IMG/VR virus record: IMGVR_UViG_3300026518_000006
Coordinates: 124,001 to 188,000 of that record
Reading direction: 5' to 3' (one strand)
Length of the DNA stretch: 64,000 bases
DNA from: a virus
This document shows, in pieces, positions 47,507-56,972 of the stretch (position 1 is the stretch's first letter; each line of letters begins with the position of its first letter). The notes under the pieces were generated by a model. It saw nothing but the letters and a program-made list of their open reading frames with translations. It searched no databases and had not been told where the DNA came from. A program made the position numbers and the translations under genes.

Positions 47507-47920
47507 ATGATAACCTTTGAAGAAATTACTAAAGAAGAATATGTCGAGATGTCAAAAAAAAGAGGGGTAAAGCCAAATATACACCCAAAAGCTACTTATC
47601 AAAAAGTGATTCGTGATGGCGATTTTGTAGCAATAAGAGCGTCTATTATTTTATCTCACATTGAAACCTCAAGACAATTCATAATTAACCCTGAATATAA
47701 AGGAAATGGAGGGTATATAATGAAACAAACCATAAAGACCATTCTTGATTCAGGAAAAACCTATCAATCTTTTTGGAATAGTAAAGTATTGACAATACTT
47801 AACGGATTTTTCAAGAATATGACAATTACTAAAATAAATAGTAAACTTAATTATATCGTTATATTTGATGGTGAATTAAACCCAAAAGAAACAATAAAGT
47901 ATAATAGAAATATTGCATAG
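47507..47920 (+). CDS. Putative GNAT-like protein or fibre chaperone, 137 aa
   Basis: IASIILSH-like strand followed by RQFIINPEYKGNGGYIMKQT matches the acetyl-CoA loop of GNAT enzymes (xNPxYRGxGxGxxL) only loosely. Short GNAT-like proteins are found next to fibre genes. Function tentative; could modify or help fold the adhesin encoded upstream. Confidence 0.45.
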   Translation: MITFEEITKEEYVEMSKKRGVKPNIHPKATYQKVIRDGDFVAIRASIILSHIETSRQFIINPEYKGNGGYIMKQTIKTILDSGKTYQSFWNSKVLTILNGFFKNMTITKINSKLNYIVIFDGELNPKETIKYNRNIA

Positions 47921-47950
47921 CAGTTTCATTATGCCCCTTATGGTTAAATT

Positions 47951-47958
47951 TATAAATA
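47951..47958 (+). promoter_or_regulatory. Late promoter TATAAATA
   Basis: Exact octamer 25 bp before the ATG at 47984, between an inverted pair CCTTATGG and CCATAAGG. Confidence 0.68.
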
Positions 47959-47983
47959 AGATAAATACCATAAGGATTATTGA

Positions 47984-50245
47984 ATGGCTAACTCAAAAGA
48001 TACTATACTTAATCTATTTCCTGATAACAATAATAATGAGATTACAGCTTCTAAAATAAGACAATTTGTAAGCTCAATTTTTGATGAGAAAATAGATATT
48101 AATGAAATCCAAAACCGCTTAACATCTACTGACACAGATAAACCACTATCTGCCAATATGGGTAGAGTTTTATCAGAAAGAGATGATAACCTACAACAAC
48201 AAATAGACGGCAAAGAAAACTCTTTACCAAACGGAAATGCAGGGGATATTCTAGTATTAGACCCAAATGGGAATAAAGTATGGGAAGCCCCTACTGTTTA
48301 TAACGAAACTATCGTATATGATGGACTTGATTCTTCATCTTCTATAGAAGCTTTGTCTGCTAATATGGGTAGAGAACTTGATAATAAAATTCAAATTCAA
48401 GCTAATATAAACACAGCCCAAGACACACTCATCTCAGCCCTTGAAAATAGAGCTACTGTTAATGAAGCCGATATTCTTCAAAATAAAACCGATATTTCAC
48501 AAAATGCGTCTGATATAGCTCAGAATAGAACCGATATAAACCAAAATATTATCAGAATTAATGACAACAGAGCTGATATAGTATCAGCTAATCAACGAAT
48601 TTCTCAAAACATCACGGACATCACACAAAATGCTTCTGATATTACAGCTTTGAGAAGTAGCTTAGATGCAACCAATATAAATGTTAGCACAAATACTTCA
48701 AATATTGCTCAAAACACAGCAAATATTTCCCAAAACATAGGAGACATATCAACCCTACAAACACTTGTTGGCTGGGTAAATATTCCGAACCTTCAAGCAC
48801 AAGTATCCGCAAATACAGCAGATATCAGTGGTCTACAGGGGATAGTAAGTGGTTACACAGGAATGATTAATGCGAATACATCAGCAATTCAAGCCAACAC
48901 AAATGCTATTCAAGTAAATAAAGACGCAATTGTAGTGCTTGATACAAGAGTTACTTCAAATGACAGCGATATAACGAATCTACAAAATGTAGACGCTCAA
49001 CAACAAACGGAGATTGATGATTTAGAAAGTCGTGTTACACAAAATGAAAATGACATAGCCGTAAATGCGACTAATATAACAGCTAATGCAAATGCTATAT
49101 CAATCAACACTAATAATATCAATTCTAATGTCACGAATATAGCCAATAACCGCTCTGATATAGTCAATTTGAGAACAGACCTTGACACACAGGGTATTAG
49201 AATTACAACAAATGAAACGAATATTGCGGATAATGTGGCGGATATCGAAAGCAACAGACTCAATATTCTAAGACTTGGACAAGACCTTGAAAATACTGAT
49301 ACTACCGTTGCTCAAATGCAGGTGCAGATTAACAGCAAAGAAGCATTTTTGGGACTCCCACCTGAAGACGGTATGGTGTTAGCTTCGATGACTAACGGCA
49401 CAAGAATGTGGGTAGAAAATCAAGGCAGTGGCAGTGGTAATATCACTGTTATTGACCACTTAAATGGTGTTGGTCTTGCAGATGATGCCTTATCAGCGAA
49501 TCAGGGTTACATATTAAACCAAAAGGTAATCTCTAAAGAAGAATATTTGGGACTTCCATATATGGATAATATGGTCTTAACAAGCACATCTTCAGGGAAT
49601 AGAATTTGGAAAGACCCAAGAATACTTAAAATTGATTATGGGGTATTCTATGGTGCAGGAAATAGAATTGTTAGCGCAACAATTACACCATCAGATGCTA
49701 CATATTTTGAGAGTTCACAACCTGTTCAACTTATAGCGATAGCGACAAGAGCAGGAGGACAAGTTGAGGACATAACAACAAGAGCCGTTTGGAGTACAAA
49801 CAACACGGCTATTCTAACGGTTAGTGATACGGGGGTTATTGTTCCTACAGGTACGGCATATGGTACAGCCATAGTCACAGCAGAAATTGATGATGGTTCA
49901 GGAAGCAATGTTATCGTAGCTACAGCCAATATTACAATAGAACAGGTGCTTATAACTGATTTAACCCTTACCCCTGCTGATGCTGTTGTTGGACAAAATG
50001 TGACAATCCATTATGTAGCCACCGCTACAAATAATGACGGTTCGACTGAAGATGTTACACAACTTTGTGATTGGTCGATAAATGACCCAAGTATAGCGAC
50101 TATACTAAATGCGTATCCTGATAAAGGAACGGTTATCACTAATAATAGTTTTGTTACAGGCACAGCCCATATTTCAGCGACAATTGATAATGGGGCAGGC
50201 ACAGATATTTTAGGCACTACGAGTTTAAGTGTAACAACTTCTTAA
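47984..50245 (+). CDS. Long coiled-coil tail fibre with C-terminal Ig-like domains, 753 aa
   Basis: N-terminal module TILNLFPDNNNNEITASKIR...SSIFDEK is shared with 41813 and 42431. About 130-460 is a trimeric coiled coil with hendecad/heptad repeats of the NxxDIxxN type (DISQNASDIAQNRTDINQNI). The last 200 residues hold two BIG2 Ig-like domains (ITPSDATYFESSQPVQLIAI and LTLTPADAVVGQNVTIHYVA). A long flexible fibre, likely with cell-binding tip domains. Confidence 0.78.
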   Translation: MANSKDTILNLFPDNNNNEITASKIRQFVSSIFDEKIDINEIQNRLTSTDTDKPLSANMGRVLSERDDNLQQQIDGKENSLPNGNAGDILVLDPNGNKVWEAPTVYNETIVYDGLDSSSSIEALSANMGRELDNKIQIQANINTAQDTLISALENRATVNEADILQNKTDISQNASDIAQNRTDINQNIIRINDNRADIVSANQRISQNITDITQNASDITALRSSLDATNINVSTNTSNIAQNTANISQNIGDISTLQTLVGWVNIPNLQAQVSANTADISGLQGIVSGYTGMINANTSAIQANTNAIQVNKDAIVVLDTRVTSNDSDITNLQNVDAQQQTEIDDLESRVTQNENDIAVNATNITANANAISINTNNINSNVTNIANNRSDIVNLRTDLDTQGIRITTNETNIADNVADIESNRLNILRLGQDLENTDTTVAQMQVQINSKEAFLGLPPEDGMVLASMTNGTRMWVENQGSGSGNITVIDHLNGVGLADDALSANQGYILNQKVISKEEYLGLPYMDNMVLTSTSSGNRIWKDPRILKIDYGVFYGAGNRIVSATITPSDATYFESSQPVQLIAIATRAGGQVEDITTRAVWSTNNTAILTVSDTGVIVPTGTAYGTAIVTAEIDDGSGSNVIVATANITIEQVLITDLTLTPADAVVGQNVTIHYVATATNNDGSTEDVTQLCDWSINDPSIATILNAYPDKGTVITNNSFVTGTAHISATIDNGAGTDILGTTSLSVTTS

Positions 50246-50268
50246 TAAATAAATTAAAAGGAAAATAA

Positions 50269-52554
50269 ATGGCTATTCAATTTAAAGGTTCAAATATATC
50301 AGGTGTAGTTCCTGATATGTCTGAATTAGCAGAAAGAGAAATCGGGATAAACACTGCTGATGGTAAACTCTTCACCAATGACGGCTCAGGCATAATTGAA
50401 ATTGATGCTTCAAAAACAAACACAGGTTTAGAATTAATCAATGGTGTTGTTAGTTGGAGATTAGTTGGTCAAAATGTTGGTCAAAGTATTGGGGTTAGTG
50501 CTATTGAATTATGTACAGATAATCCAAGTACAGGAGCGATTGGAAATTTTTCTATCGCAATAGGAGATAAAGCGACAGCATTAAATACAAGAGATATCGC
50601 TATTGGTAATGATGTTGCCGTTGGAAGTCCCGATAGTCTTAGTATTGGTTATGATAATGTTGTTGGCTCAACAAATTCATCAGGCAATATAGTTATTGGT
50701 ATTCATAACACCGCAACAAATTCGAATCCATCAAACAACAACACTATAATTTATGGCAATAATAATGATATTAGTGGATTTAACTCTATTGCGGTGGGAT
50801 ATAACAATACAAATGGAAGCTCAACAAATGAAAATAGTGTACTGTTTGGTGTAGGTTTGTCGGGGGGGGATAAGAAAACTGTAATTGGTATGTATAATGA
50901 CACAACAGCTATTCCAAATAGTGTATTTGAAGTTGGTGCGGGAAATCTTGCAGGAACAAAAACAGTATTCGGTATCAATAATGATGGGGTTGCTATAGTA
51001 CCTACCGCTACACCTGCAAACATCACTAATGCAGGCGCATATGCAATAGTAACATCAGGATATCTTGCAGACCCCGCTACACTTGGTGTTTCTAAGGTAA
51101 ATAATCAAACAGGTGAAGTATTCCTATACACTAATGATGTACCTACTTCGAATGATAAACTTTATATTAGTCAATCGAAACTTGATTTGATAGATACAAA
51201 TGCCTCAAATATCTCAACACTTGATTCAACAAAACAGGATAATATTATATACGGCAACGCAGGTCAAATTATGACCACAAACGGTGCTTCTGATGGATAT
51301 AATTGGATTGATTTCTCTATTCTAAATAATATCGATGTTGTTGACACAATGGGTTCAGCGGGTCAATATATGAGAGTCAACACAGCAGGCACTCAAATTA
51401 TATTTGAAGATATGACTGCTACTGTTATCGGACTTGATAAAGTTGAAAATATGTCGCCATTAGAATTGGCTACTTCTGAGTTTCTACCTGATGGAACCAC
51501 AAGAAACCCTATAGACCAACGATTTGATGGATTGGATGAAAACAAAATAAATGCTCCGGGAGTTCCTGACACAGACCAAGTTGGGGCGGTTTTACAGGTA
51601 GAGTCTACAAATGGCGTGGACGCCTATACTACAAGATGGACGGATTTCACATTTTATGAGCTTGGTGATGTTACTCAATATGTCCCGACAACAGATGACG
51701 GCAAATTTTTGAGATTAGCAACTCCTTTGGTAAATGGTAGCCCTGCTGTTGTTTACGATAACATAGACCTCTCATATACAGCTTCTCCTACTGATGGTAG
51801 TGTAGATATCAATAGCGGTACAAGTGCTGTTATCCCATTAGCTGATGGTACTAATGCGGGGCTTTTGGCACCTGCGGACTTTAATAAACTTAGCTACATC
51901 ACTGTGACTGGAAATGTTGATTTAGATAATGTTGTAAGTGATACTTTAAGTTATGGTACAGCGGGGCAGGTATTAGCCACTAATGCTTCGGGTGATGGGT
52001 ATGCTTGGGGCACAATTCCGAACACAGATTTATCTTACACTGCTTCGCCTACAGATGGTAAAGTAACAAGTTCAACAGGTACAGATGCTACATTGCCTTT
52101 AGCTGATAGTACTAATGCAGGACTTTTATCGCCTGTTGGTTTTGATAAGCTTGGGTATATTAGTGTAACACAGGCTGTTGATTTAGATACAATGGAAACG
52201 GATATAGCCACTAATGCAACCAACATAGCAAACAATACGACAGCAATCAACACAAAAGCGGAAAAGATTACCTACACAAGCCTTACCTCTAATGGGATGG
52301 CTTCCGCTAATAATTACTATTTTGCTGATACTTCAGGGGGAGCAATTACATTAACCCTACCAAACGGTAATGCAGGTGATGTGGTTTATGTGCTTGATGT
52401 TGCAAACAGTTTTGCTACAAATAACTTAACTGTTGCGGTTCAAACTGGCGACTCAATAATGGGTGTTACAGATGGAACTGTTACACTATCTACAGGAAAT
52501 GAAGAAGCGAAAATGATTTACGCAGGTTCTGATTGGAGAGTAATAGAGTACTAA
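50269..52554 (+). CDS. Tail fibre/adhesin with YadA-like head repeats, 761 aa
   Basis: N-terminal fibre module (MSELAEREIGINTADGKLFT). Residues about 85-200 contain YadA/Hia-like head repeats: FSIAIGDKATALNTRDIAIG, DSLSIGYDNVVG, NSIAVGYNNT, the left-handed beta-roll of trimeric autotransporter adhesins. Two near-repeats (LSYTASPTDGSVDI, LSYTASPTDGKVTS) lie in the C-terminal half. Ends with a common fibre tip-like domain (GGAITLTLPNGNAGDVVYVL). Likely receptor-binding. Confidence 0.75.
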   Translation: MAIQFKGSNISGVVPDMSELAEREIGINTADGKLFTNDGSGIIEIDASKTNTGLELINGVVSWRLVGQNVGQSIGVSAIELCTDNPSTGAIGNFSIAIGDKATALNTRDIAIGNDVAVGSPDSLSIGYDNVVGSTNSSGNIVIGIHNTATNSNPSNNNTIIYGNNNDISGFNSIAVGYNNTNGSSTNENSVLFGVGLSGGDKKTVIGMYNDTTAIPNSVFEVGAGNLAGTKTVFGINNDGVAIVPTATPANITNAGAYAIVTSGYLADPATLGVSKVNNQTGEVFLYTNDVPTSNDKLYISQSKLDLIDTNASNISTLDSTKQDNIIYGNAGQIMTTNGASDGYNWIDFSILNNIDVVDTMGSAGQYMRVNTAGTQIIFEDMTATVIGLDKVENMSPLELATSEFLPDGTTRNPIDQRFDGLDENKINAPGVPDTDQVGAVLQVESTNGVDAYTTRWTDFTFYELGDVTQYVPTTDDGKFLRLATPLVNGSPAVVYDNIDLSYTASPTDGSVDINSGTSAVIPLADGTNAGLLAPADFNKLSYITVTGNVDLDNVVSDTLSYGTAGQVLATNASGDGYAWGTIPNTDLSYTASPTDGKVTSSTGTDATLPLADSTNAGLLSPVGFDKLGYISVTQAVDLDTMETDIATNATNIANNTTAINTKAEKITYTSLTSNGMASANNYYFADTSGGAITLTLPNGNAGDVVYVLDVANSFATNNLTVAVQTGDSIMGVTDGTVTLSTGNEEAKMIYAGSDWRVIEY

Positions 52555-52580
52555 CCTCTATTACTTGATAGTAGTTTTGA

Positions 52581-52609
52581 AGATTTTACTTTTCAAAAAA
52601 GTAAAATCT
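52581..52609. terminator. Dispersed AT-rich palindromic terminator, copy 4 (bidirectional)
   Basis: 13-bp arms AGATTTTACTTTT with a 3-nt loop, between the convergent fibre gene (stop 52554) and VWA gene (stop 52620), so it can serve both strands. Confidence 0.72.
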
Positions 52610-52619
52610 CTCAAAGAGC

Positions 52620-54179
52620 CTACATATCCTCAAAGTTAATTTTTTTGTGATTCTTGAGAGTAGGTGTTACACCATCACCATTTTCTGTAGTATTGAGCCA
52701 CAGAACTTTAGGTTTAAATTTCAACCAATTTTCATCAGTATCCACATCTTCAATATACATATCAGAAATCATAATCAGCACATCGGGCTTCGCATTTTTG
52801 CTTTCAAGGAACGGCACAATAGCACCCATATATGTACCTCCATACCCTCTTCGTTTAAAGTGCTTATTTTTTTCTCCAAATTCTTCAATGCTTTTAATTT
52901 CTGTATCAATTTGAATAACCTTCAAATCGGTACCGTTAAGTTTAGCTACTTCCAAAATCTCAACAAGACCGTCCAAAATTTGTTCATCACTCATAGACCC
53001 TGAAGTATCAACTCCAACATAAATTTCGTGTTTATCTTTTGTGACCTTTTTACCTCTTAGGTCAGTTCTTCTTGGAAATCTTCTATCTCTTCGTTTGATA
53101 GTAGGCTCTCTCTTTCCTGTTTTTGAGCTGAGTATTCTTCTCAGTTCTTTTTTCCAAGAAACTTTTGGTTTTCGTCTAAGGATATCCAAAATCTGCTCAA
53201 TATCTCCCGGAAGATGACCTCTTTGGGTAGAACTCATAGAATCTTTAACCATTTTTTCTGCAACAGAGCGAGCGAGTTCTTCTGAGTCTTCATCACTTTC
53301 ACACCAAGTAGAATGATTGTCGATTGTATAACTTTTGTCGAGATTTGTTAAGTTAGGGTGTCCGTTAGAAGGCTCCCATTTACCACCATCTTGTTTTCCT
53401 GAGCCACCACAGGATTCACAAGGCTCTTTACCTCCATCTTCATTAGCTTGACTTTGACCATTTTCGTCTTTATTTCCATCTTCTTGACTTTGACCATTTT
53501 CGTCTTTATTTCCATCTTCTTGACTTTGACCATTTTCGTCTTTATTTCCATCTTCCTTATTTTGACCATTTTCGTCTTTATTTCCATCTTCCTGATTTTG
53601 ACCTTGGTTATTCTTGTCTTGTTCTCCTGAGCCACCACAACTTGAACAAGAGCTCTGATTTTTCATAAACTCACTTTTCTCTTTTTCTTGTTGTTTTTTT
53701 TCTTCTAAAAGGAGTTCATAGTATTGTTCAGCGGTAAGGTTTTGGGGGAAATCAAAATCTTCAGGATAAAGGGCTCCACCAACTTTTTTGCCTGTCACAG
53801 GGTCTTTTGTTCCTTGGGGAAGGTTTTTGATAAGTTGATTCATAGCGATATCAGAAGCGTAATTGAACAACTGATGGTCACGCTCACCCTGTCTGAAAAT
53901 GTGTCCTGAAATAATATGGCGACTTTCGTGGACAAGAACTGCAATTCTTTCGAGCAAAGACCATTTTTTAAACTCATCCCCAATTGCAAGATTGTATGAG
54001 TTTCCTGAAAATGATACGCCTGCTGTTTTGATTTCGGGAATGAATTTAATGCGACATTTTGCAATAATAAAAGAGTAGAAAGACACATCAAGCATCTCAG
54101 GGTTAGTCATCATATTCGCCAATGCTTCTTCGAAAGCGTCTCTGTCGGGCTGAATGTTATATTTCTTGTTTTCGGTCAT
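52620..54179 (-). CDS. VWA-domain protein with metallopeptidase-like domain (DUF2201-type)
   Basis: 519 aa. The N-terminal domain has LVHESRHIISGH, an HExxH zinc-peptidase motif (about 89-100). The centre has two CxxCGGSG knuckles (CSSCGGSGEQ, CESCGGSGKQ) around an Asn/Gln/Asp/Glu repeat. The C-terminal VWA domain carries the MIDAS DTSGSMSDEQ and GYGGTYMGAI. This architecture pairs genetically with MoxR ATPases, and a MoxR is encoded at 38243. Possibly a metal-dependent activator or protease used against a host target. It has its own middle promoter. Confidence 0.82.
   Translation of the reverse strand: MTENKKYNIQPDRDAFEEALANMMTNPEMLDVSFYSFIIAKCRIKFIPEIKTAGVSFSGNSYNLAIGDEFKKWSLLERIAVLVHESRHIISGHIFRQGERDHQLFNYASDIAMNQLIKNLPQGTKDPVTGKKVGGALYPEDFDFPQNLTAEQYYELLLEEKKQQEKEKSEFMKNQSSCSSCGGSGEQDKNNQGQNQEDGNKDENGQNKEDGNKDENGQSQEDGNKDENGQSQEDGNKDENGQSQANEDGGKEPCESCGGSGKQDGGKWEPSNGHPNLTNLDKSYTIDNHSTWCESDEDSEELARSVAEKMVKDSMSSTQRGHLPGDIEQILDILRRKPKVSWKKELRRILSSKTGKREPTIKRRDRRFPRRTDLRGKKVTKDKHEIYVGVDTSGSMSDEQILDGLVEILEVAKLNGTDLKVIQIDTEIKSIEEFGEKNKHFKRRGYGGTYMGAIVPFLESKNAKPDVLIMISDMYIEDVDTDENWLKFKPKVLWLNTTENGDGVTPTLKNHKKINFEDM
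53450..53600 (-). repeat. 36-bp tandem repeats in the VWA gene
   Basis: Four to five copies of a 36-bp unit, three nearly identical, encoding NGQSQEDGNKDE-type 12-residue repeats in the disordered linker between the peptidase-like and VWA domains. Copy number is likely variable between isolates. Confidence 0.85.
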
Positions 54180-54211
54180 TTTTTTACCTCTCTTTGGTTT
54201 TTATATAAGTA

Positions 54212-54234
54212 ATTATAGTGTATAAAACCTTAAA
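54212..54234 (-). promoter_or_regulatory. Middle-type promoter for the VWA gene
   Basis: TTTAAGGTTTT with TATAAT 11 nt after the box, about 33 bp before the ATG at 54179. Very close match to the MoxR gene promoter. Confidence 0.62.
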
Positions 54235-54272
54235 GAGAGGTAAAAACTCATTTAAATATTATTTAAATGAAG

Positions 54273-54623
54273 TTATGCGAGTGGAATTTCTTCTTCATTA
54301 ATATCATCTGTATCGTCAGATTTACACTCTTCATTTTCTTGGATAAAGTCATCAACCACAGTTTCAATAAGACGCTCTATTGTTTGGGTGAGGTCTGCAT
54401 TAGGAAACAGCTTTGAAAATAATTCATTAAAATCATCTGCAATTTCAATTGTAATGCCACCTTCTTGTGTAAGTTCTGTATCTTCAGGAATTTTGATAGG
54501 TTCTTCACCATTCATAGCATACTCAGCCATTACCTGTACAAATAAACCCATATCAATGACCTGATTTGTGTCGAGTGGTTTTACTTCTGTTTCGGGTTGT
54601 TTGGTGTTTTTGTCTTTACTCAT
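54273..54623 (-). CDS. Unknown acidic protein, 116 aa
   Basis: Start at 54623 (MSKDKNTKQPETEVKPLD) has AAAGGACTCTT; the longer upstream frame crosses a divergent promoter and gene and was rejected. Acidic (ADDFNELFSKLFPNADLTQT, EECKSDDTDDINEEE). Divergent from the basic/acidic protein at 54687; 63 bp separate the starts. Not recognised. Confidence 0.6.
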   Translation of the reverse strand: MSKDKNTKQPETEVKPLDTNQVIDMGLFVQVMAEYAMNGEEPIKIPEDTELTQEGGITIEIADDFNELFSKLFPNADLTQTIERLIETVVDDFIQENEECKSDDTDDINEEEIPLA

Positions 54624-54643
54624 AAGAGTCCTTTTTTTGTTTT

Positions 54644-54651
54644 TATAAATA
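54644..54651 (+). promoter_or_regulatory. Late promoter TATAAATA
   Basis: Exact octamer 35 bp before the ATG at 54687, in a divergent intergenic region. Confidence 0.68.
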
Positions 54652-54686
54652 TAGTAATAATACAATACCAAAATTAAAGGAAGCTT

Positions 54687-55331
54687 ATGGCAACTTATAA
54701 AACACCCGATTTCGGAAAATATTTTATGGAAAAAATCAACGAAAAACTCAGAGAGGAAAAATCTGATACCATTGATAAAGTTGATGAGGTTGGTACGAAC
54801 CAAACAGAGGACATTATAGAGAGTTCTGTTACAGATGATGTTGCTTCAACTTATCAAGAAGGTGATGGTGATGCTACATATGGTGATTTAGTAGAACTAA
54901 TCGGAGTCCTTGATGAAGAAGACTACAATGAAATTGCCGATTGTCTACTTGATTTTATGGACGAAAAATACGGTGATTTAGACGATGAAGATATGGAATT
55001 TGACGATGAAGATATGGAAGAAGCCGTAGACGCTTTTGTTGAAACATTGATTATATCTGAGGAAAACCTTGATAATCTTACTGAAGATGAGCTTATTGAA
55101 ATTGCCAAAAGATTTAAAAACTTCAACAAATCCCGTACATTTTTCACAAAAACTGCTTCTAAAATGAAAGTCGATAGACTTAAAAACAGAACAGTAAATC
55201 GTATCAAGAGAATTAAAGGCAGAGTTCAAAGAAAAAGAACTAGATTTGCCCGTAAAAAATACCAAAAATCAAGAAATCAAGCTATAAAGATAGGTAAGCA
55301 TATCGTTAAAAAACACAGAGGTTTAAAATAA
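54687..55331 (+). CDS. Putative prohead-core or internal DNA-binding protein, 214 aa
   Basis: N-terminal two thirds acidic (DDEDMEFDDEDMEEAVDAF), C-terminal 60 residues extremely basic (RIKGRVQRKRTRFARKKYQK). This polarity resembles T4 prohead core or internal proteins that are processed and bind packaged DNA (gp67/gp68 type). Isolated plus-strand gene with its own late promoter and a bidirectional terminator. Assignment by composition and context only. Confidence 0.55.
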   Translation: MATYKTPDFGKYFMEKINEKLREEKSDTIDKVDEVGTNQTEDIIESSVTDDVASTYQEGDGDATYGDLVELIGVLDEEDYNEIADCLLDFMDEKYGDLDDEDMEFDDEDMEEAVDAFVETLIISEENLDNLTEDELIEIAKRFKNFNKSRTFFTKTASKMKVDRLKNRTVNRIKRIKGRVQRKRTRFARKKYQKSRNQAIKIGKHIVKKHRGLK

Positions 55332-55338
55332 CCTCTGT
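55315..55338. terminator. Bidirectional terminator between convergent genes
   Basis: Arms ACAGAGGTT and AACCTCTGT (9 bp) with a 6-nt loop spanning the two stop codons of the 214-aa gene and gp41. Confidence 0.68.
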
Positions 55339-56957
55339 TAAGCGATTTCTATGTCATCGAATAAGCCCTCTAGTTCTTTATCGAGGGCTTCATCAAGACT
55401 TGATTTAGCTTCTTTTTTTGTGGGGTTTGATGGGTTATTTGTCTCAATTGATGTATCATCTCCTACAGTTACATTTGCATTTTGAGATTTACCACCAAAC
55501 ACACCTATATCCATATTTGGTATAGGCTGTGTTATATTCTCACCTTTTAAGTCTTCTGCTGTTTTAGGTGTTGTTTTAGGCGTTGTTTTTTGGTTGCTGT
55601 ATATAACATTACCTCCATATTTAGACATATTTTCTTCATAATATCTATCTACAAATCTCATTTTGTTATAATCAAAACCCATTTCAACAGGAAATGTTTT
55701 ACCAGTCATACGGTTTTTTTCAAAGTTTACCTTTAATGTGCCTGTTTCTTTCATCTCTTTGGTTTGGAGTAACATAATCATACTATCACTAAACATAGAG
55801 ATACCCGCTGAATCTGATACTGTTTCTTGTCCTGCTTCAACATTCCCGATAGCCTGTCTGTTAAGTTGATGTGCTGTTAAAATAGGAATATATAATTTTT
55901 GGGCAACTCCTCTTAATTCTGCCGTGACCGACTTCATATACTCATATGATGATGTTCCTGTAGCCATTCTTGATGAACTCAATAACCCCAAATAATCAAC
56001 GAATACAACCATATTTGAAAAGATGTCTTCAGGCGTTACTTCTTTTTCAGGGGTGCTTCTATCTTTTGCCAACTTAACAGCATATTTCTCCAAGTAGTTT
56101 TGAATCTGAATAGGAGACACACTGTATGATGGGTATTCTTTTACCACAAGAGTTCCAAGGTCGTGTTTAATATTGTCGAATATATTTTTTGTATTGGTTT
56201 TATTCTCGGTATCAAGAGTTGTTATATCCATATTTAAAATATTAGCATATATACGCTTCATCCACTCAGCTTCATCCATCTCAAGAGTAAACACAACAAC
56301 ATCTAATTGTTGTGTTAGAAATTGACAAGCAAAAGCACTCAACGAAGCCGATTTTCCAACCCCAGGAGGTGCAAGAAATGTGTGTAAAGTTTTCGGCAAA
56401 AACCCTCTTCCAAGCATAAAATCAAAAGTTCCTATGTTTGGCAAAAATCCTTGTGTATCGTCTTGATAATAGTCCAAGCAATAATCTAAATCTTCAACTG
56501 ATGTTCCAAAATCATTATCAAGAGTTACTTTTTGAGCAATTTCAGCTATTGCAAAACTTTCAGCCAATTTCTCATTGTTATTTTCACTCATTGCTTCCGC
56601 ACCCAATATGAGTGATTCTGTATGTATTGCTTTACGAATAAAATCCTCAGTCTTTTCCAAAAGTAGCTTTTCGTTTATGTGGGTGTCGGAATTTTTTATT
56701 TTTTTGAGGGCTTCTACTTCTACTGCTTGAGTTGATTTAGGGTCATCTTTAATCATAACCACCAAATCTTTAAATGTTGGCTTATCTCCTGTTTGAGTGT
56801 AAAAGTTCTTCATCTTTTCAAAGAGAGCACTATTTCCCACATCACTAAAAAATCGTGGCTTCATTAAAGGGACTACACTACCAAAATAAGACCCATCATT
56901 TAATAATTTGTGTAAAATCTCTTCTTCAAACAATCCCCGTGCGTTTATATCTTCCAT
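55338..56957 (-). CDS. gp41: Replicative DNA helicase gp41 (DnaB-like)
   Basis: 539 aa. N-terminal helical domain, then RecA-like core from about 180: Walker A LAPPGVGKSASLSA, Walker B VVFVDYLGLLSSSR, motif TAHQLNRQAIG and a C-terminal FEKNRMTGKTF. Unwinds the fork 5' to 3' and, with a primase not seen here, forms the T4 primosome. The last 110 residues are a long disordered acidic extension not present in T4 gp41 (475 aa). Unlike nrdA, gp17 and uvsW it carries no intein. Confidence 0.9.
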   Translation of the reverse strand: MEDINARGLFEEEILHKLLNDGSYFGSVVPLMKPRFFSDVGNSALFEKMKNFYTQTGDKPTFKDLVVMIKDDPKSTQAVEVEALKKIKNSDTHINEKLLLEKTEDFIRKAIHTESLILGAEAMSENNNEKLAESFAIAEIAQKVTLDNDFGTSVEDLDYCLDYYQDDTQGFLPNIGTFDFMLGRGFLPKTLHTFLAPPGVGKSASLSAFACQFLTQQLDVVVFTLEMDEAEWMKRIYANILNMDITTLDTENKTNTKNIFDNIKHDLGTLVVKEYPSYSVSPIQIQNYLEKYAVKLAKDRSTPEKEVTPEDIFSNMVVFVDYLGLLSSSRMATGTSSYEYMKSVTAELRGVAQKLYIPILTAHQLNRQAIGNVEAGQETVSDSAGISMFSDSMIMLLQTKEMKETGTLKVNFEKNRMTGKTFPVEMGFDYNKMRFVDRYYEENMSKYGGNVIYSNQKTTPKTTPKTAEDLKGENITQPIPNMDIGVFGGKSQNANVTVGDDTSIETNNPSNPTKKEAKSSLDEALDKELEGLFDDIEIA

Positions 56958-56972
56958 AATATTCCTTTTATT

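Noticed and set aside
47936-47990. Regulatory RNA hairpin formed by CCTTATGG and CCATAAGG around the late promoter
   Set aside because: The 5' arm lies upstream of the promoter octamer and would not be transcribed from it.
53450-53600. CRISPR-like array
   Set aside because: Repeats are 36 bp but directly contiguous with no spacers, and they are in frame within a protein linker.
53448-53630. Plus-strand ORF of repeated FVFISIFLTLTI segments and a minus-strand Lys/Met-rich ORF
   Set aside because: Both are shadows of the 36-bp tandem repeat in the VWA gene, which has the domain motifs, promoter and ribosome site.
55338-56957. Intein in gp41, a frequent host of phage inteins
   Set aside because: All helicase motifs are contiguous and the extra length is a disordered C-terminal tail, not an intein.
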